NCBI GenBank assembly: GCA_943331295.2
Contig: CALQLA020000013.1
Location: 37,055-101,054 of the forward strand
Reading direction: 5' to 3'
DNA length: 64,000 nt
DNA from: Bordetella parapertussis
GTDB lineage: Bacteria > Pseudomonadota > Gammaproteobacteria > Burkholderiales > Casimicrobiaceae
Shown here in pieces: positions 1 to 10,483 of this stretch; the first letter of the stretch is position 1, and each line of letters starts with the position of its first letter. The notes under the pieces are model-generated. The model saw only the letters and a program-made list of their open reading frames with translations, did not search any database and was not told the origin of the DNA. The position numbers and the translations under genes were made by a program.

Positions 1-1
1 C

Positions 2-1174
2 TACCGGGTGGCGCCCGGCACGGGGCTGCCGCGCTTCTGCGGCGGGCTCGCCGGCTACTTCGGCTACGACATCGTCCGCCACATCGAGACGCGCCTCGCC
101 GGCCACGGCCCGCAGGGCGCCTCGGGCATCGACGACGTGCCCGACCTGCTGCTGCTCCTGACCGAGGAGCTCGCCGTCGTCGACAACCTCGCCGGCAAGA
201 TCTACCTGATCGTCTACGCCGACCCGGCGCTGCCGAACGCCTACGCCGACGGGATGGCGCGGCTCGACGCGCTGAGGAAGAAGCTGCGGCAGCCGGTGAC
301 GATCCCGTTCGAGACGGGCAGCGCCAAGACCGTGGCGGCGAGCGAGTTCGGCGCCGAGGGCTACCAGCGGATCGTGGGCCGGGCGAAGGAATACATCGCC
401 GCCGGCGACATCATGCAGGTGGTGCTGTCGCAGCGGCTGGCGCGGCCGTTCACGGCCTCACCGCTGTCGCTGTACCGCGCGCTGCGCTCGCTCAACCCGT
501 CGCCGTACATGTTCTACTACGACTTCGGCGACTTCCACGTCGTCGGCGCCTCGCCCGAGATCCTGGTGCGCAAGGAAGGCTCGCGGATCACGCTGCGGCC
601 GATCGCCGGCACGCGGCCGCGCGGCGCCACGCACGAGGCCGACGAGGCGCTGGCCGCCGAGCTCCTCGCCGACCCGAAGGAAGTGGCCGAGCACGTGATG
701 CTGGTCGACTTGGGCCGCAACGACGTCGGCCGCGTCGCGCAGACCGGCACCGTGAAGGTCGCCGACCGGATGCAGATCGAGCGCTACTCGCACGTGATGC
801 ACATCGTGTCGAACGTCGAGGGAACGCTGAAGCCGGGCCTGTCCAGCATCGACGTGCTGCGCGCCGCGTTCCCCGCCGGCACCGTCAGCGGCGCGCCGAA
901 GGTGCGCGCGATGGAGATCATCGACGAGCTCGAGCCGTCGCGGCGCGGCGTCTACTCGGGCGCGGTCGGCTACGTCAGCTTCCACGACGACATGGACACC
1001 GCGATCGCGATCCGCACCGCGGTCGTCAAGGACGGCATGCTCTACGTGCAGGCGGGTGCGGGCATCGTCCACGACTCGGTGCCCGAGTCCGAGTGGATCG
1101 AGACCGGCAACAAGGCGCGGGCGGTGCTGCGCGCCGCCGACATGGTGCAGCAGGGCCTGGACGCGGAAGCTTAA
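2..1174 (+). CDS. trpE: Anthranilate synthase component I (5' end outside window)
   Basis: Frame is open from the window edge; motifs [55 protein letters not shown]; followed by trpG-trpD-trpC. Confidence 0.97.
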   Translation, partial: YRVAPGTGLPRFCGGLAGYFGYDIVRHIETRLAGHGPQGASGIDDVPDLLLLLTEELAVVDNLAGKIYLIVYADPALPNAYADGMARLDALRKKLRQPVTIPFETGSAKTVAASEFGAEGYQRIVGRAKEYIAAGDIMQVVLSQRLARPFTASPLSLYRALRSLNPSPYMFYYDFGDFHVVGASPEILVRKEGSRITLRPIAGTRPRGATHEADEALAAELLADPKEVAEHVMLVDLGRNDVGRVAQTGTVKVADRMQIERYSHVMHIVSNVEGTLKPGLSSIDVLRAAFPAGTVSGAPKVRAMEIIDELEPSRRGVYSGAVGYVSFHDDMDTAIAIRTAVVKDGMLYVQAGAGIVHDSVPESEWIETGNKARAVLRAADMVQQGLDAEA

Positions 1175-1196
1175 GATGACCACCCCCACGCTCACT

Positions 1197-1257
1197 CCAT
1201 TCGCTGCCCCCCGAGGGGGCCCGTCAGCGCCCTTCGGGCGGCCGTGCGGGCGCTGAT
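1197..1257. repeat. REP-like double stem-loop element in the trpE-trpG gap
   Basis: CCCCCGAGGGGG and CGCCCTTCGGGCG hairpins in tandem, ending two bases before the trpG ATG (1259). Confidence 0.5.
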
Positions 1258-1258
1258 C

Positions 1259-1828
<570 letters not shown>

Positions 1829-1880
1829 GCGCCTGCGCGCCGCCCGCCACCGCCACGACACCACTCTCCCGGGAACGACC

Positions 1881-2915
1881 ATGACCATCACTGTCCAGGA
1901 AGCGCTGCAGCGCACGATCGAGCACCGCGAGATCTTTCACGACGAGATGCTGTCCCTGATGCGCCGGATCATGAGCGGCGAAGTCACGCCGGTGATGCTG
2001 GCGGCGATCACGATCGGCCTGCGCGTGAAGAAGGAGACGGTCGGCGAGATCGCCGCCGCCGCGCAGGTGATGCGCGAGTTCTCGACCAAGGTCGACGTCG
2101 TCGATGCCGAGAACCTGGTCGACATCGTCGGCACCGGCGGCGACTCGGCGCAGACGTTCAACATCTCGACGGCGTCGATGTTCGTCGCCGCCGCCGCCGG
2201 CGCGCGGGTCGCCAAGCACGGTGGCCGCTCGGTGTCGTCGAAGTCCGGCAGTGCCGACGTGCTGGAGTCCTTCGGCGCCAACATCATGCTGTCGCCCGCG
2301 CAGGTCGCGCAGTCGATCGCCGAGACCGGCATCGGCTTCATGTTCGCGCCCGCGCACCACAGTGCGATGAAGCACGCGGCGCCGGTGCGCAAGGAACTGG
2401 GCGTGCGCACGTTCTTCAACATCCTCGGGCCCCTGACGAACCCGGCCGGGGCGCCGAACCAGCTCCTCGGCGTGTTCCACCCCGACCTCGTCGGCATACT
2501 GGTGCGGGTGCTGCAGCGCCTGGGCAGCGAGCACGTGCTGGTCGTCTACGGCAAGGACGGCATGGACGAGGTGTCGCTGGGCGCCGCGACGATGGTCGGC
2601 GAGCTGAAGGACGGCCAGGTGCGCGAGTACGAGATCCACCCCGAGGACTTCGGCCTCAGGATGGTCTCCAACCGCGGCCTCAAGGTGACCGGCGCCACCG
2701 AGTCGAAGGCGATGGTGCTGGAGGCGCTCGACAACGTCGAGGGCACGCCGCGCGAGATCGTCATTCTCAACGCCGGCACGGCGCTGTACGCGGCGGACGT
2801 GGCGGGGTCGATCGCCGAGGGCATCGACCGCGCGCGCGAGGCCGTGGCCTCGGGCGCCGCGCGCCGGAAGCTCGACCAGTTCGTCGCCGTGACGCAGAAG
2901 CTCGGCAAGGCATGA
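1881..2915 (+). CDS. trpD: Anthranilate phosphoribosyltransferase
   Basis: [50 protein letters not shown]. Confidence 0.97.
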   Translation: MTITVQEALQRTIEHREIFHDEMLSLMRRIMSGEVTPVMLAAITIGLRVKKETVGEIAAAAQVMREFSTKVDVVDAENLVDIVGTGGDSAQTFNISTASMFVAAAAGARVAKHGGRSVSSKSGSADVLESFGANIMLSPAQVAQSIAETGIGFMFAPAHHSAMKHAAPVRKELGVRTFFNILGPLTNPAGAPNQLLGVFHPDLVGILVRVLQRLGSEHVLVVYGKDGMDEVSLGAATMVGELKDGQVREYEIHPEDFGLRMVSNRGLKVTGATESKAMVLEALDNVEGTPREIVILNAGTALYAADVAGSIAEGIDRAREAVASGAARRKLDQFVAVTQKLGKA

Positions 2916-2942
2916 AGGTACCCATGCCACGGAACTTGACCG

Positions 2943-3731
2943 ATGGCTGACATACTCGACAAGATCCTCGCGACCAAGGCGGAGGAGATCGCGGCGGCCA
3001 AGGCCGCGCGCCCCTTCGCCGCCGTCGCTGCCGCCGCGCGCGCGCTGCCGCCGCCGCGCGATTTCGAGGCCGCGCTGCGGGCGAAGGTCGCCGCCGGCCG
3101 CGCCGGCGTCATCGCCGAGATCAAGAAGGCCTCCCCCAGCCGCGGCGTGCTGCGCGCCGACTTCGACCCGCCGGCGATCGCCCGGAGCTACGAGGCGGGC
3201 GGCGCCGCCTGCCTGTCGGTGCTGACCGACCGGCAGTATTTCCAGGGCGCGCCGGAGTACCTCACGGCCGCCCGCGCCGCCTGCGTGCTGCCCGCGCTGC
3301 GCAAGGACTTCATCGTCGACGAGTACCAGGTCGCCGAGGCCCGTGCGCTCGGCGCCGACGCGATCCTGCTGATCGTCGCCGCGCTGTCGGACGCTCGCCT
3401 CGCCGCGCTCGAGGCCTGCGCGCGGGGCTACGGGATGGCGGTGCTGGTGGAGGTGCACGACGCTGCCGAGCTCGCGCGCGCGCTGGCGCTCGACACGCGC
3501 CTCGTCGGCATCAACAACCGCAACCTGCGCAGCTTCGACGTGTCGCTCGCGACGACGCTGGGCCTCCTCGGGGGCATTCCCGCCGACCGACTCGTCGTCA
3601 CCGAGAGCGGCATCCTCGGGCCGGCGGACGTGGCGACGATGCGCGCCGGCGGCGTCCACGCGTTCCTCGTCGGCGAGGCGTTCATGCGCGCGGCCGATCC
3701 CGGCGCCGCGCTGGCGACGATGTTCGCGTAG
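2943..3731 (+). CDS. trpC: Indole-3-glycerol phosphate synthase
   Basis: [52 protein letters not shown]. Confidence 0.97.
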   Translation: MADILDKILATKAEEIAAAKAARPFAAVAAAARALPPPRDFEAALRAKVAAGRAGVIAEIKKASPSRGVLRADFDPPAIARSYEAGGAACLSVLTDRQYFQGAPEYLTAARAACVLPALRKDFIVDEYQVAEARALGADAILLIVAALSDARLAALEACARGYGMAVLVEVHDAAELARALALDTRLVGINNRNLRSFDVSLATTLGLLGGIPADRLVVTESGILGPADVATMRAGGVHAFLVGEAFMRAADPGAALATMFA

Positions 3732-3748
3732 CGCGAAAGGACACACCG

Positions 3749-3773
3749 CCGGCGGATTGCCGCAACCCGCCGG
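3749..3773. terminator. Possible stem-loop terminator after the trp genes
   Basis: CCGGCGG-N11-CCGCCGG inverted repeat between trpC and the ABC ATPase; no clear T-tract. Confidence 0.3.
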
Positions 3774-3821
3774 TGCTATGATGCGCTGCCGTCGCGACGC
3801 GGCATCGCTCCGGGGAAAAAC

Positions 3822-4913
3822 GTGTCGGCTATCGTTGCCGAGAATCTCAGCAAGCACTGGACCACCGCTGACGGCAAGGTGCGGGCGGTGGACGAGATTT
3901 CGTTCGCGTTCGAACCGGGCACGCTCAACGTCCTGCTGGGCCCCTCGGGCTGCGGCAAGTCGACGACGCTGCGGCTCATCGCGGGCCTCGAGCAGGCCGA
4001 CACCGGCCGCCTGCTGGTCGACGGCCGCGATGTCACCGGGCTGCCGCCTTCGGCGCGCAACATCGCGATGGTGTTCCAGTCCTATGCGCTGTTCCCGCAC
4101 CTGTCGGTGGCGGAGAACATCGCGTTCGGGCTCAAGGTGCGCAAGGTGGCGCCGGCCGACGTCGCCCGCCGGCTGGCACGCGTCGCCGACCTGCTCGGCC
4201 TGTCGAAGCTGCTGGAAAGAAAGCCGTCGCAGCTCTCGGGCGGCCAGCAGCAGCGGGTCGCGCTCGGCCGCGCCATCATCGCCGAGGCGCCGGTGTGCCT
4301 GATGGACGAGCCGCTGTCGAACCTCGACGCGCAGTTGCGGCAGGAGATGCGCGCCGAGATCCGCAACCTGCAGCGGCAGCTCGGGATCACGATGGTCTAC
4401 GTGACCCACGACCAGATCGAGGCGATGTCGATGGCAGATCGCGTCGTGCTGCTGTCCGGCGGCCGGATCGAGCAGAACGCGGTGCCCGCCGAACTGTACG
4501 AACGGCCGGCGAACACGTTCGTCGCGCGCTTCATCGGCACGCCGCCGATGAACCTGCTGCCGCTCGAAGCCTCTCCCGGAGGCGCCGCGATCGCCGGCAC
4601 CGGCGGCCCGGCGGTCGCCGACGCCCACTGTGCCCGGATGACGCTGGGCATCCGTCCCGAGCACGTCACGCTGGCCTTCGAGCGCGGGGTTCGCGCCGAG
4701 GTCGTCGGCGTCGAGTATCTCGGTGCCGATTCGCTCGTCACCTGCCGGCTGGGCAGCGCGACGATCGCCGCGCGCGTCCCCGGCAGCGTCGGGCTCGCGC
4801 GCGGCGACCCGGCGTGGCTGTCGTGGGCGCCGGGGGCGCAGCACCTGTTCGGTGAAGACGGCGCCCGGCGCCCGGATGCTGCCCGTCAAGAGGCTGTCAC
4901 GCAACTCGCGTAA
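3822..4913 (+). CDS. ABC transporter ATP-binding protein (UgpC/MalK-like)
   Basis: GPSGCGKSTTLRLIAGLE, LSGGQQQRVALGRAI, MDEPLSNLDAQLR; GTG start. Confidence 0.93.
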   Translation: MSAIVAENLSKHWTTADGKVRAVDEISFAFEPGTLNVLLGPSGCGKSTTLRLIAGLEQADTGRLLVDGRDVTGLPPSARNIAMVFQSYALFPHLSVAENIAFGLKVRKVAPADVARRLARVADLLGLSKLLERKPSQLSGGQQQRVALGRAIIAEAPVCLMDEPLSNLDAQLRQEMRAEIRNLQRQLGITMVYVTHDQIEAMSMADRVVLLSGGRIEQNAVPAELYERPANTFVARFIGTPPMNLLPLEASPGGAAIAGTGGPAVADAHCARMTLGIRPEHVTLAFERGVRAEVVGVEYLGADSLVTCRLGSATIAARVPGSVGLARGDPAWLSWAPGAQHLFGEDGARRPDAARQEAVTQLA

Positions 4914-4947
4914 GGTCCGCCATTTCGTTTCGTCAGAGGAGGAAGCC

Positions 4948-6240
4948 ATGCTGTTGAAGACCCTTAGGAACGGGCTCGCCGGGGGCATCGCCGCCGTCGC
5001 CTGCGCGATGGCCCAGGCGCAGGCGCCGGTCGAGATCTCGTTCTACTATCCCGTCGCCGTCGGCGGGCCGATCACCAAGCTGGTCGACGGCTTCGCCGCC
5101 GACTTCGAGCGCGAAAACCCCGGGATCAAGGTCAAGCCGATCTACTCCGGCAGCTACCAGGAGTCGATCACCAAGGCGCTGACCGCGGTCAAGAGCAACG
5201 ACGCGCCGACGTTGTCGGTGCTGCTGTCGACCGACATGTTCACGCTGATCGACGAGGACGCGATCGTCCCGTTCGACCCGCTGCCCAAGACGCCCGAGGA
5301 CCAGGCGTGGCTGAAGGGTTTCTACCCGGCGTTCATGGAGAACAGCCAGACCGGCGGCAAGACCTGGGGTATCCCGTTCCAGCGCTCGACCATCGTCCTG
5401 TACTACAACAAGGAGATGTTCAAGGAGGCCGGGCTCGACCCCAACCGCGGGCCGGCCACGTGGAAGGAGATGCAGGAATACGCGCAGAAGCTCACCCGCC
5501 GCGACGCGTCGGGCAAGGTCACGCAGTGGGGCGTGCAGATCCCGTCGTCGGGCTTCCCGTACTGGCTGTTCCAGGGGCTCACCACGCAGAACGGCGTCCA
5601 GCTGATGAACGCGGCGGGCACCGAGACCTACTACGACAAGCCCGAGGTGATCGAGGCACTGCAGTACTGGGTGGACCTCGCGAAGAAGTACAAGGTGCAT
5701 CCGGAAGGCATCGTCGAATGGGGCACCACGCCGAAGGACTTCTTCGAGAAGAAGATGGCGATGATGTGGACGACCACCGGCAACCTGACCAACGTCAAGA
5801 ACAACGCCAAGTTCGACTTCGGCGTGGCGATGCTGCCGGCGAACAAGCGCCGCGGCAGCCCGACGGGCGGCGGCAACTTCTACCTGTTCAAGCAGGCGAA
5901 TCCGGCGCAACAGGCGGCGGCGTTCAAGTTCGTCAAGTGGATCACCGCGCCGCAGCGCGCCGCGCAGTGGGGCATCGACACCGGCTACGTCGCCGTGCGT
6001 CCGGACGCCTGGGAAACGCCGGCCATGAAGAAGTACGTCGTCGAGTTCCCGCCGGCGGCGGTCGCCCGCGACCAGCTGCAGTACTCGGTCGCAGAGCTGT
6101 CGACGCACGACAACCAGCGCGTCACCAAGGCGCTGAACGACGGCCTGCAGGCGGCGCTGACCGGCACCAAGCCCGCCGACCAGGCGATGAAGGACGCGCA
6201 GCGCGAGGCCGAGCGGCTCTTGCGGACCTACAAGAAGTAG
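4948..6240 (+). CDS. Extracellular solute-binding protein (family 1, UgpB-like)
   Basis: Signal peptide MLLKTLRNGLAGGIAAVACAMAQAQA; EISFYYPVAVGGPITKLVDGFAADFERENPGIKV; RBS AGGAGG upstream. Confidence 0.92.
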   Translation: MLLKTLRNGLAGGIAAVACAMAQAQAPVEISFYYPVAVGGPITKLVDGFAADFERENPGIKVKPIYSGSYQESITKALTAVKSNDAPTLSVLLSTDMFTLIDEDAIVPFDPLPKTPEDQAWLKGFYPAFMENSQTGGKTWGIPFQRSTIVLYYNKEMFKEAGLDPNRGPATWKEMQEYAQKLTRRDASGKVTQWGVQIPSSGFPYWLFQGLTTQNGVQLMNAAGTETYYDKPEVIEALQYWVDLAKKYKVHPEGIVEWGTTPKDFFEKKMAMMWTTTGNLTNVKNNAKFDFGVAMLPANKRRGSPTGGGNFYLFKQANPAQQAAAFKFVKWITAPQRAAQWGIDTGYVAVRPDAWETPAMKKYVVEFPPAAVARDQLQYSVAELSTHDNQRVTKALNDGLQAALTGTKPADQAMKDAQREAERLLRTYKK

Positions 6241-6347
6241 CCCGGTGTTGAGCGAAGCGAAACCCGGGTGGCCCGCGGGCAGCACGCAACGTGGCGCGCC
6301 GACCGGACCTCCACCCGGGTTTCGCATTCGCTCAACACCGGGCTACC
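6237..6347. repeat. REP/BIME-like inverted repeat pair
   Basis: GTAGCCCGGTGTTGAGCGAAGCGAAACCCGGGTGG ... CCACCCGGGTTTCGCATTCGCTCAACACCGGGCTACC; left arm carries the stop codon of the upstream CDS. Confidence 0.8.
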
Positions 6348-6360
6348 GGTTCGCCCGCGC

Positions 6361-7236
6361 ATGACCCGTTCCACGCAATGGCTGTACGGCTGGCTGCTGC
6401 TGCTGCCGTCGGTGGCGCTGCTTGGGCTCTTCACGCACTACCCGGCGGCCGCCACCTTCTGGCACAGCTTCTTCTCGACGCCCAAGGGCGCGCGGCCGTC
6501 GGTGTTCGTCGACGTCGACAACTACCGGCAGCTCGCCGACGACCCGATCTTCTGGCAGGCGCTCACCAACAACCTCTGGTACGCTGTCGGCACGATCCCG
6601 GCGTCGATCGCGCTCGCGCTCCTGATGGCGACCTGGGTCAACGGCCGCGTCGCCGGCCGCGGCTTCCTGCGCCTTGCCTACTTCACGCCCACGGTGCTGC
6701 CGATGATCGCCGTGGCCAACATCTGGCTCTTCTTCTACACTCCCGAATACGGCCTGCTCGAGCGGGCGACGGCCGCGCTCGGCTTCGGCACCCACAACTG
6801 GCTGGGCAGCAAGAGCACCGCGCTGCCCTGCCTGATGGTGGTGACGATCTGGAAGGAGGCGGGCTTCTTCATGATCTTCTACCTCGCCGCGCTGCAGTCG
6901 ATGTCGCCGCATCTCGCCGAGGCGGCCGCGATCGAGGGCGCCTCGCGCTGGTATTTCTTCCGCCGCGTCACGTTCCCGCTGCTGATGCCGACGACGCTGT
7001 TCGTGCTGGTCAACGCCGTGATCAACGCGTTCCGGCTGGTCGACCACGTCGTCGTGATGACGCGCGGCGGACCCGACAACGCGACGTCGCTGCTGCTCTA
7101 CTACATCTACGAGATCGGCTTTCGCTTCTGGGACTCGGCCTACGCCGCGGCGCTCACGATGGTGCTGCTCACGATCCTCGGCCTCACCGCGCTCGTCCAG
7201 TTCTGGTTCGTCGACCGCAAGGTCCACTACCAGTGA
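6361..7236 (+). CDS. Sugar/glycerol-phosphate ABC transporter permease (UgpA-like)
   Basis: MTRSTQWLYGWLLLLPSVALLGLFTHYPAAATFWHSFF; EAAAIEGASRWYFFRRVTFPLLMPT (EAA loop). The longer ORF from 6268 reads through the REP element. Confidence 0.9.
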   Translation: MTRSTQWLYGWLLLLPSVALLGLFTHYPAAATFWHSFFSTPKGARPSVFVDVDNYRQLADDPIFWQALTNNLWYAVGTIPASIALALLMATWVNGRVAGRGFLRLAYFTPTVLPMIAVANIWLFFYTPEYGLLERATAALGFGTHNWLGSKSTALPCLMVVTIWKEAGFFMIFYLAALQSMSPHLAEAAAIEGASRWYFFRRVTFPLLMPTTLFVLVNAVINAFRLVDHVVVMTRGGPDNATSLLLYYIYEIGFRFWDSAYAAALTMVLLTILGLTALVQFWFVDRKVHYQ

Positions 7237-8060
7237 GCGCCGTCTATGCGACCCGCGGGCCGTGGCGCGTGCTGGAGACGGGTGCCGCGTGGGCGCTCGG
7301 GCTCTTCTGGATACTGCCGCTCGCCTACGCGATCTGGACCGCCTTCCACGCCGGCGAGTACTCGACGCGCTTCGTCCCGACGGCGCCGCTCACGCTGGCG
7401 AACTTCGTCACCGCCTGGCATGCCGCGCCGTTCGCGCGCTACTTCGTCAACACCGTGGTGCTGGTCACGATGATCCTCGGCGTGCAGCTCGTGCTCGTCA
7501 CGCTGGCGGCCTATGCGTTCGCGCGCTTCGAGTTCCCGGGGCGCGGCCTGCTGTTCGCGCTGGTGCTGATGCAGCTGATGGTGATGCCCGACGTGCTGAT
7601 CGTCGAGAACTACCGGACGATGGGCCTCCTGGGCCTCAAGGACACGATCCTCGCCATCGGCCTGCCCTACATGGCGAGCGCCTTCGGCATCTTCCTGCTG
7701 CGCCAGACGTTCAAGTCGGTGCCGCGCGAGCTGGACGAGGCGGCGCGGATGGAAGGCTGCACGCCGATGCAGGTGCTGTGGAAGGTGTACGTGCCGCTCG
7801 CGCGCCCCGTCTACCTCGCCTACGCGCTGGTGAGCGTCAGCTACCACTGGAACAACTTCCTGTGGCCGCTGATCGTCACCAACTCGGTCGGCTCGCGGCC
7901 CCTCACCGTGGGGCTGCAGGTATTCTCGGCCACCGACCAGGGCATTGACTGGTCGATCATCACCGCCGCCACGCTACTGACGACCGCACCGCTGCTGATC
8001 GGCTTCCTGCTGTTCCAGCGGCAGTTCGTGCAGTCGTTCATGCGGGCCGGCATCCGTTGA
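7233..8060 (+). CDS. ABC transporter permease (UgpE-like)
   Basis: GTGA overlap with preceding gene; ELDEAARMEGCTPMQVLWKVYVPLARPVY (EAA loop). Confidence 0.9.
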   Translation: MSAVYATRGPWRVLETGAAWALGLFWILPLAYAIWTAFHAGEYSTRFVPTAPLTLANFVTAWHAAPFARYFVNTVVLVTMILGVQLVLVTLAAYAFARFEFPGRGLLFALVLMQLMVMPDVLIVENYRTMGLLGLKDTILAIGLPYMASAFGIFLLRQTFKSVPRELDEAARMEGCTPMQVLWKVYVPLARPVYLAYALVSVSYHWNNFLWPLIVTNSVGSRPLTVGLQVFSATDQGIDWSIITAATLLTTAPLLIGFLLFQRQFVQSFMRAGIR

Positions 8061-8070
8061 AGAGGGAGCG

Positions 8071-8928
8071 ATGAAACTCATTACGTGGAACATCCAGTGG
8101 GGCCGAGGCGTCGACTGCCGCGTCGACCCGGCGCGCATCGTCGCCGAGGCGAAGCGCCTCGCCGACTTCGACGTGCTGTGCCTGCAGGAGGTCGCCGACA
8201 ACTTTCCCGACCCGCGGCTCGGCGCCAACGACGCCGCCGACCAGTTCGCGCTGATCGCGTCGCTGCTGCCGGGCTACACCGCGGTGCCGGGCATCGCCAC
8301 CGACCACCCGGCCGACGGCGGCGGCCGGCGCCGCTTCGGCAACATGATCCTGTCGCGGCTGCCGGTGAAGCAGGCGTTCCGGCACCTGCTGCCGTTCCCC
8401 GTCGACCCGGGCGTGAACGGGATGCCGCGGATCGCCGTCGAGGCCGCGGTGACGGCGCCGTTCGGCGACGTCCGCATCATCACGACGCACCTCGAGTGGT
8501 ACTCCGCGCTGCAGCGCACCGCGCAGGTCGAGGCGCTGCGCGCGATCTACGCCGAGGGCCACGGCCACGCGCGCGCCGGCAGCGTAACCGACACGTCGGG
8601 CGGGCCGTTCACCACCTACCTGCGGCCGGCCGCGACCATCATCACCGGCGACTTCAACCTCGAATACGACCACCCGCTGCACGCGCGGATGCTGGCGCCG
8701 TTTGCCGACGGCACGCCGCCGCTCGCCAACGCGTGGGACCTGCTGCATCCGGGTGAGCCCTACCCGTCGACGTTCAAGGTCCACGAGAAATGGGTGCCCG
8801 GCGACCCGGAACTGCACTGCGACTTCATCTTCGTCAGCCCGGAACTGCACCCGCGGGTGCGCGCGGTCTTCTCCGACCGCGACGTGCAGGCCTCCGATCA
8901 CCAGCCCGTCGTGCTGGAACTTGGCTGA
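8071..8928 (+). CDS. Endonuclease/exonuclease/phosphatase family protein
   Basis: MKLITWNIQWGRGVD, LCLQEVADN, IITGDFNLEY, SDHQPVVLEL catalytic motifs. Confidence 0.9.
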   Translation: MKLITWNIQWGRGVDCRVDPARIVAEAKRLADFDVLCLQEVADNFPDPRLGANDAADQFALIASLLPGYTAVPGIATDHPADGGGRRRFGNMILSRLPVKQAFRHLLPFPVDPGVNGMPRIAVEAAVTAPFGDVRIITTHLEWYSALQRTAQVEALRAIYAEGHGHARAGSVTDTSGGPFTTYLRPAATIITGDFNLEYDHPLHARMLAPFADGTPPLANAWDLLHPGEPYPSTFKVHEKWVPGDPELHCDFIFVSPELHPRVRAVFSDRDVQASDHQPVVLELG

Positions 8929-8978
8929 TCGCCCGCCCGGCGCGGCCCCTGCTGCCGGCGGCAGACCGCTGGGGCCGA

Positions 8979-9008
8979 TTCGCCTGCCGGACCCGGTTGG
9001 GCTAAAAT
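8979..9008 (+). promoter_or_regulatory. Candidate promoter for the glycan operon
   Basis: TTCGCC-N18-TAAAAT upstream of 9080; weak -35. Confidence 0.3.
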
Positions 9009-9079
9009 ATTCGGTCGTCCGCTCATGGAGCGATCTGCACGGAGCGGCCCTGCGCCGCCCGCGCAAACGCCACCCCACC

Positions 9080-10483
9080 TTGTCCGCCACTGCAGAACCC
9101 GCCCTCACGTTCACCGGCGAGCGCTTCGCGCCCGAGGTGAAGGGCGCCATCTGGCACGAGCACTGGCATCGCTACTGCCTCGCCCGACCGCTCGCGCAGG
9201 GGCTGCGGGTCCTCGACGCCGCCTGCGGCGAAGGCTACGGCAGCTTCCTCCTCGCGCAGACGGCGGCGCAGGTCTACGGGATCGACATCGAATCCGCCGC
9301 GGTCGCCCACGCGCGCGCGCGCTATCGCGCGCCGAACCTCTCCTACCTCGAGGGCTCGGTCACCGCGCTGCCGCTGCCGGACGCCGCGGTCGACCTCGTA
9401 GTGTCGTTCGAGACCATCGAGCACCTCGCCGAACAGGCGGCGATGCTCGCCGAGTTCCGTCGGGTGCTGGCACCCGGCGGCGTGCTGCTCATCTCCTCGC
9501 CCAACCAGCCGGTCTATTCGGGCGATGGCGGCGGCGTCAACGAATTCCACGTCCGCGAGCTGACGCGCTTCGAGCTCGCGGCGCTGCTCGACCCGGTGTT
9601 CCCGCAGCAGTCGTGGTACGGCCAGCGCGTCGCCGCGTACTCGGCGCTGTGGTCCGAGCACGCGGCGGCCGACGGCGCGCGCGCCGGCACGCTCGTGGCG
9701 CTCGAAGGCGACGCCGTGCGCGCGCCGGCCGCGCCGCCGGCGCCGATGTACTTCGTCGTCGTCTGCGCGGCCCCGGGCGTGGCGCTGCCGCCGCTGCCGC
9801 CGCTGTCGCTGTTCGACGATGGCGGCCAGTCGCTCTACGACGACTACGTGCGCGCGCTGATCGCCGAGAAGACCCTGTACTGGGACGGGCGCAATTCGCA
9901 CAAGATCGCCGAGGACCGCCTGGCCGAGCTGATCGTTGCCGTCAACGGCCTCGCCAGCGAGCGCGAGCGGTCGGCCGCGCTCGCCGCCCGCATCGACGCG
10001 CTGGAGGCGACGCTGGCGGTCGTCACCGCCGAGCGGGATGCCGCGCATGCGGCGGCCGGCGCGGCCGAGGCCGCGGCGAGAGAGGCCGCCGCCCGCGCCC
10101 GGGATGCGGTCGCGGCGACGCGGGCCGAGCTAGACGCCGTCTGCGCCGCCGAGCTGCGGCTGGTCGCGAAGCTCGCGGCGATCGGCGACGAGCGCGACGC
10201 CGCGCGGATCGACCTCGCGACGGCGAACGACGTGCTGGTGCGCGTGCGCGCCGAGCTGGGGGGCACGCTGAACGAGCTCGCCGTCGCCCGCGACCGCCGC
10301 GACGAGGCCCGCCTCGAGCTCATCCACGCCGGCGCCGAGCTGGCCGGCGCGCGCGCGACGATTGCGGGCCAGGTCGCGATGCTGGACGAGGTTCGCGCCC
10401 GGCTCGCGTTCCGCGAAACGGCGGTGGGCTGGCTGCGCTGGCCGCTGTCGCGGTTGAAGCGCGGCTTCGGGGCGCAGGGATGA
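9080..10483 (+). CDS. SAM-dependent methyltransferase with C-terminal coiled coil
   Basis: LDAACGEGYGSFLLAQ, VSFETIEHLAEQAAMLAEFRRVLAPGGVLLISSPN; Ala/Glu-rich heptads at C-term; likely TTG start. Confidence 0.8.
   Translation: MSATAEPALTFTGERFAPEVKGAIWHEHWHRYCLARPLAQGLRVLDAACGEGYGSFLLAQTAAQVYGIDIESAAVAHARARYRAPNLSYLEGSVTALPLPDAAVDLVVSFETIEHLAEQAAMLAEFRRVLAPGGVLLISSPNQPVYSGDGGGVNEFHVRELTRFELAALLDPVFPQQSWYGQRVAAYSALWSEHAAADGARAGTLVALEGDAVRAPAAPPAPMYFVVVCAAPGVALPPLPPLSLFDDGGQSLYDDYVRALIAEKTLYWDGRNSHKIAEDRLAELIVAVNGLASERERSAALAARIDALEATLAVVTAERDAAHAAAGAAEAAAREAAARARDAVAATRAELDAVCAAELRLVAKLAAIGDERDAARIDLATANDVLVRVRAELGGTLNELAVARDRRDEARLELIHAGAELAGARATIAGQVAMLDEVRARLAFRETAVGWLRWPLSRLKRGFGAQG

Noticed and set aside
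6268-6360. N-terminal extension of the UgpA-like permease
   Set aside because: The extension MARGQHATWRADRTSTRVSHSLNTGLPVRPR is translated REP sequence; MTRSTQW at 6361 is the natural start.
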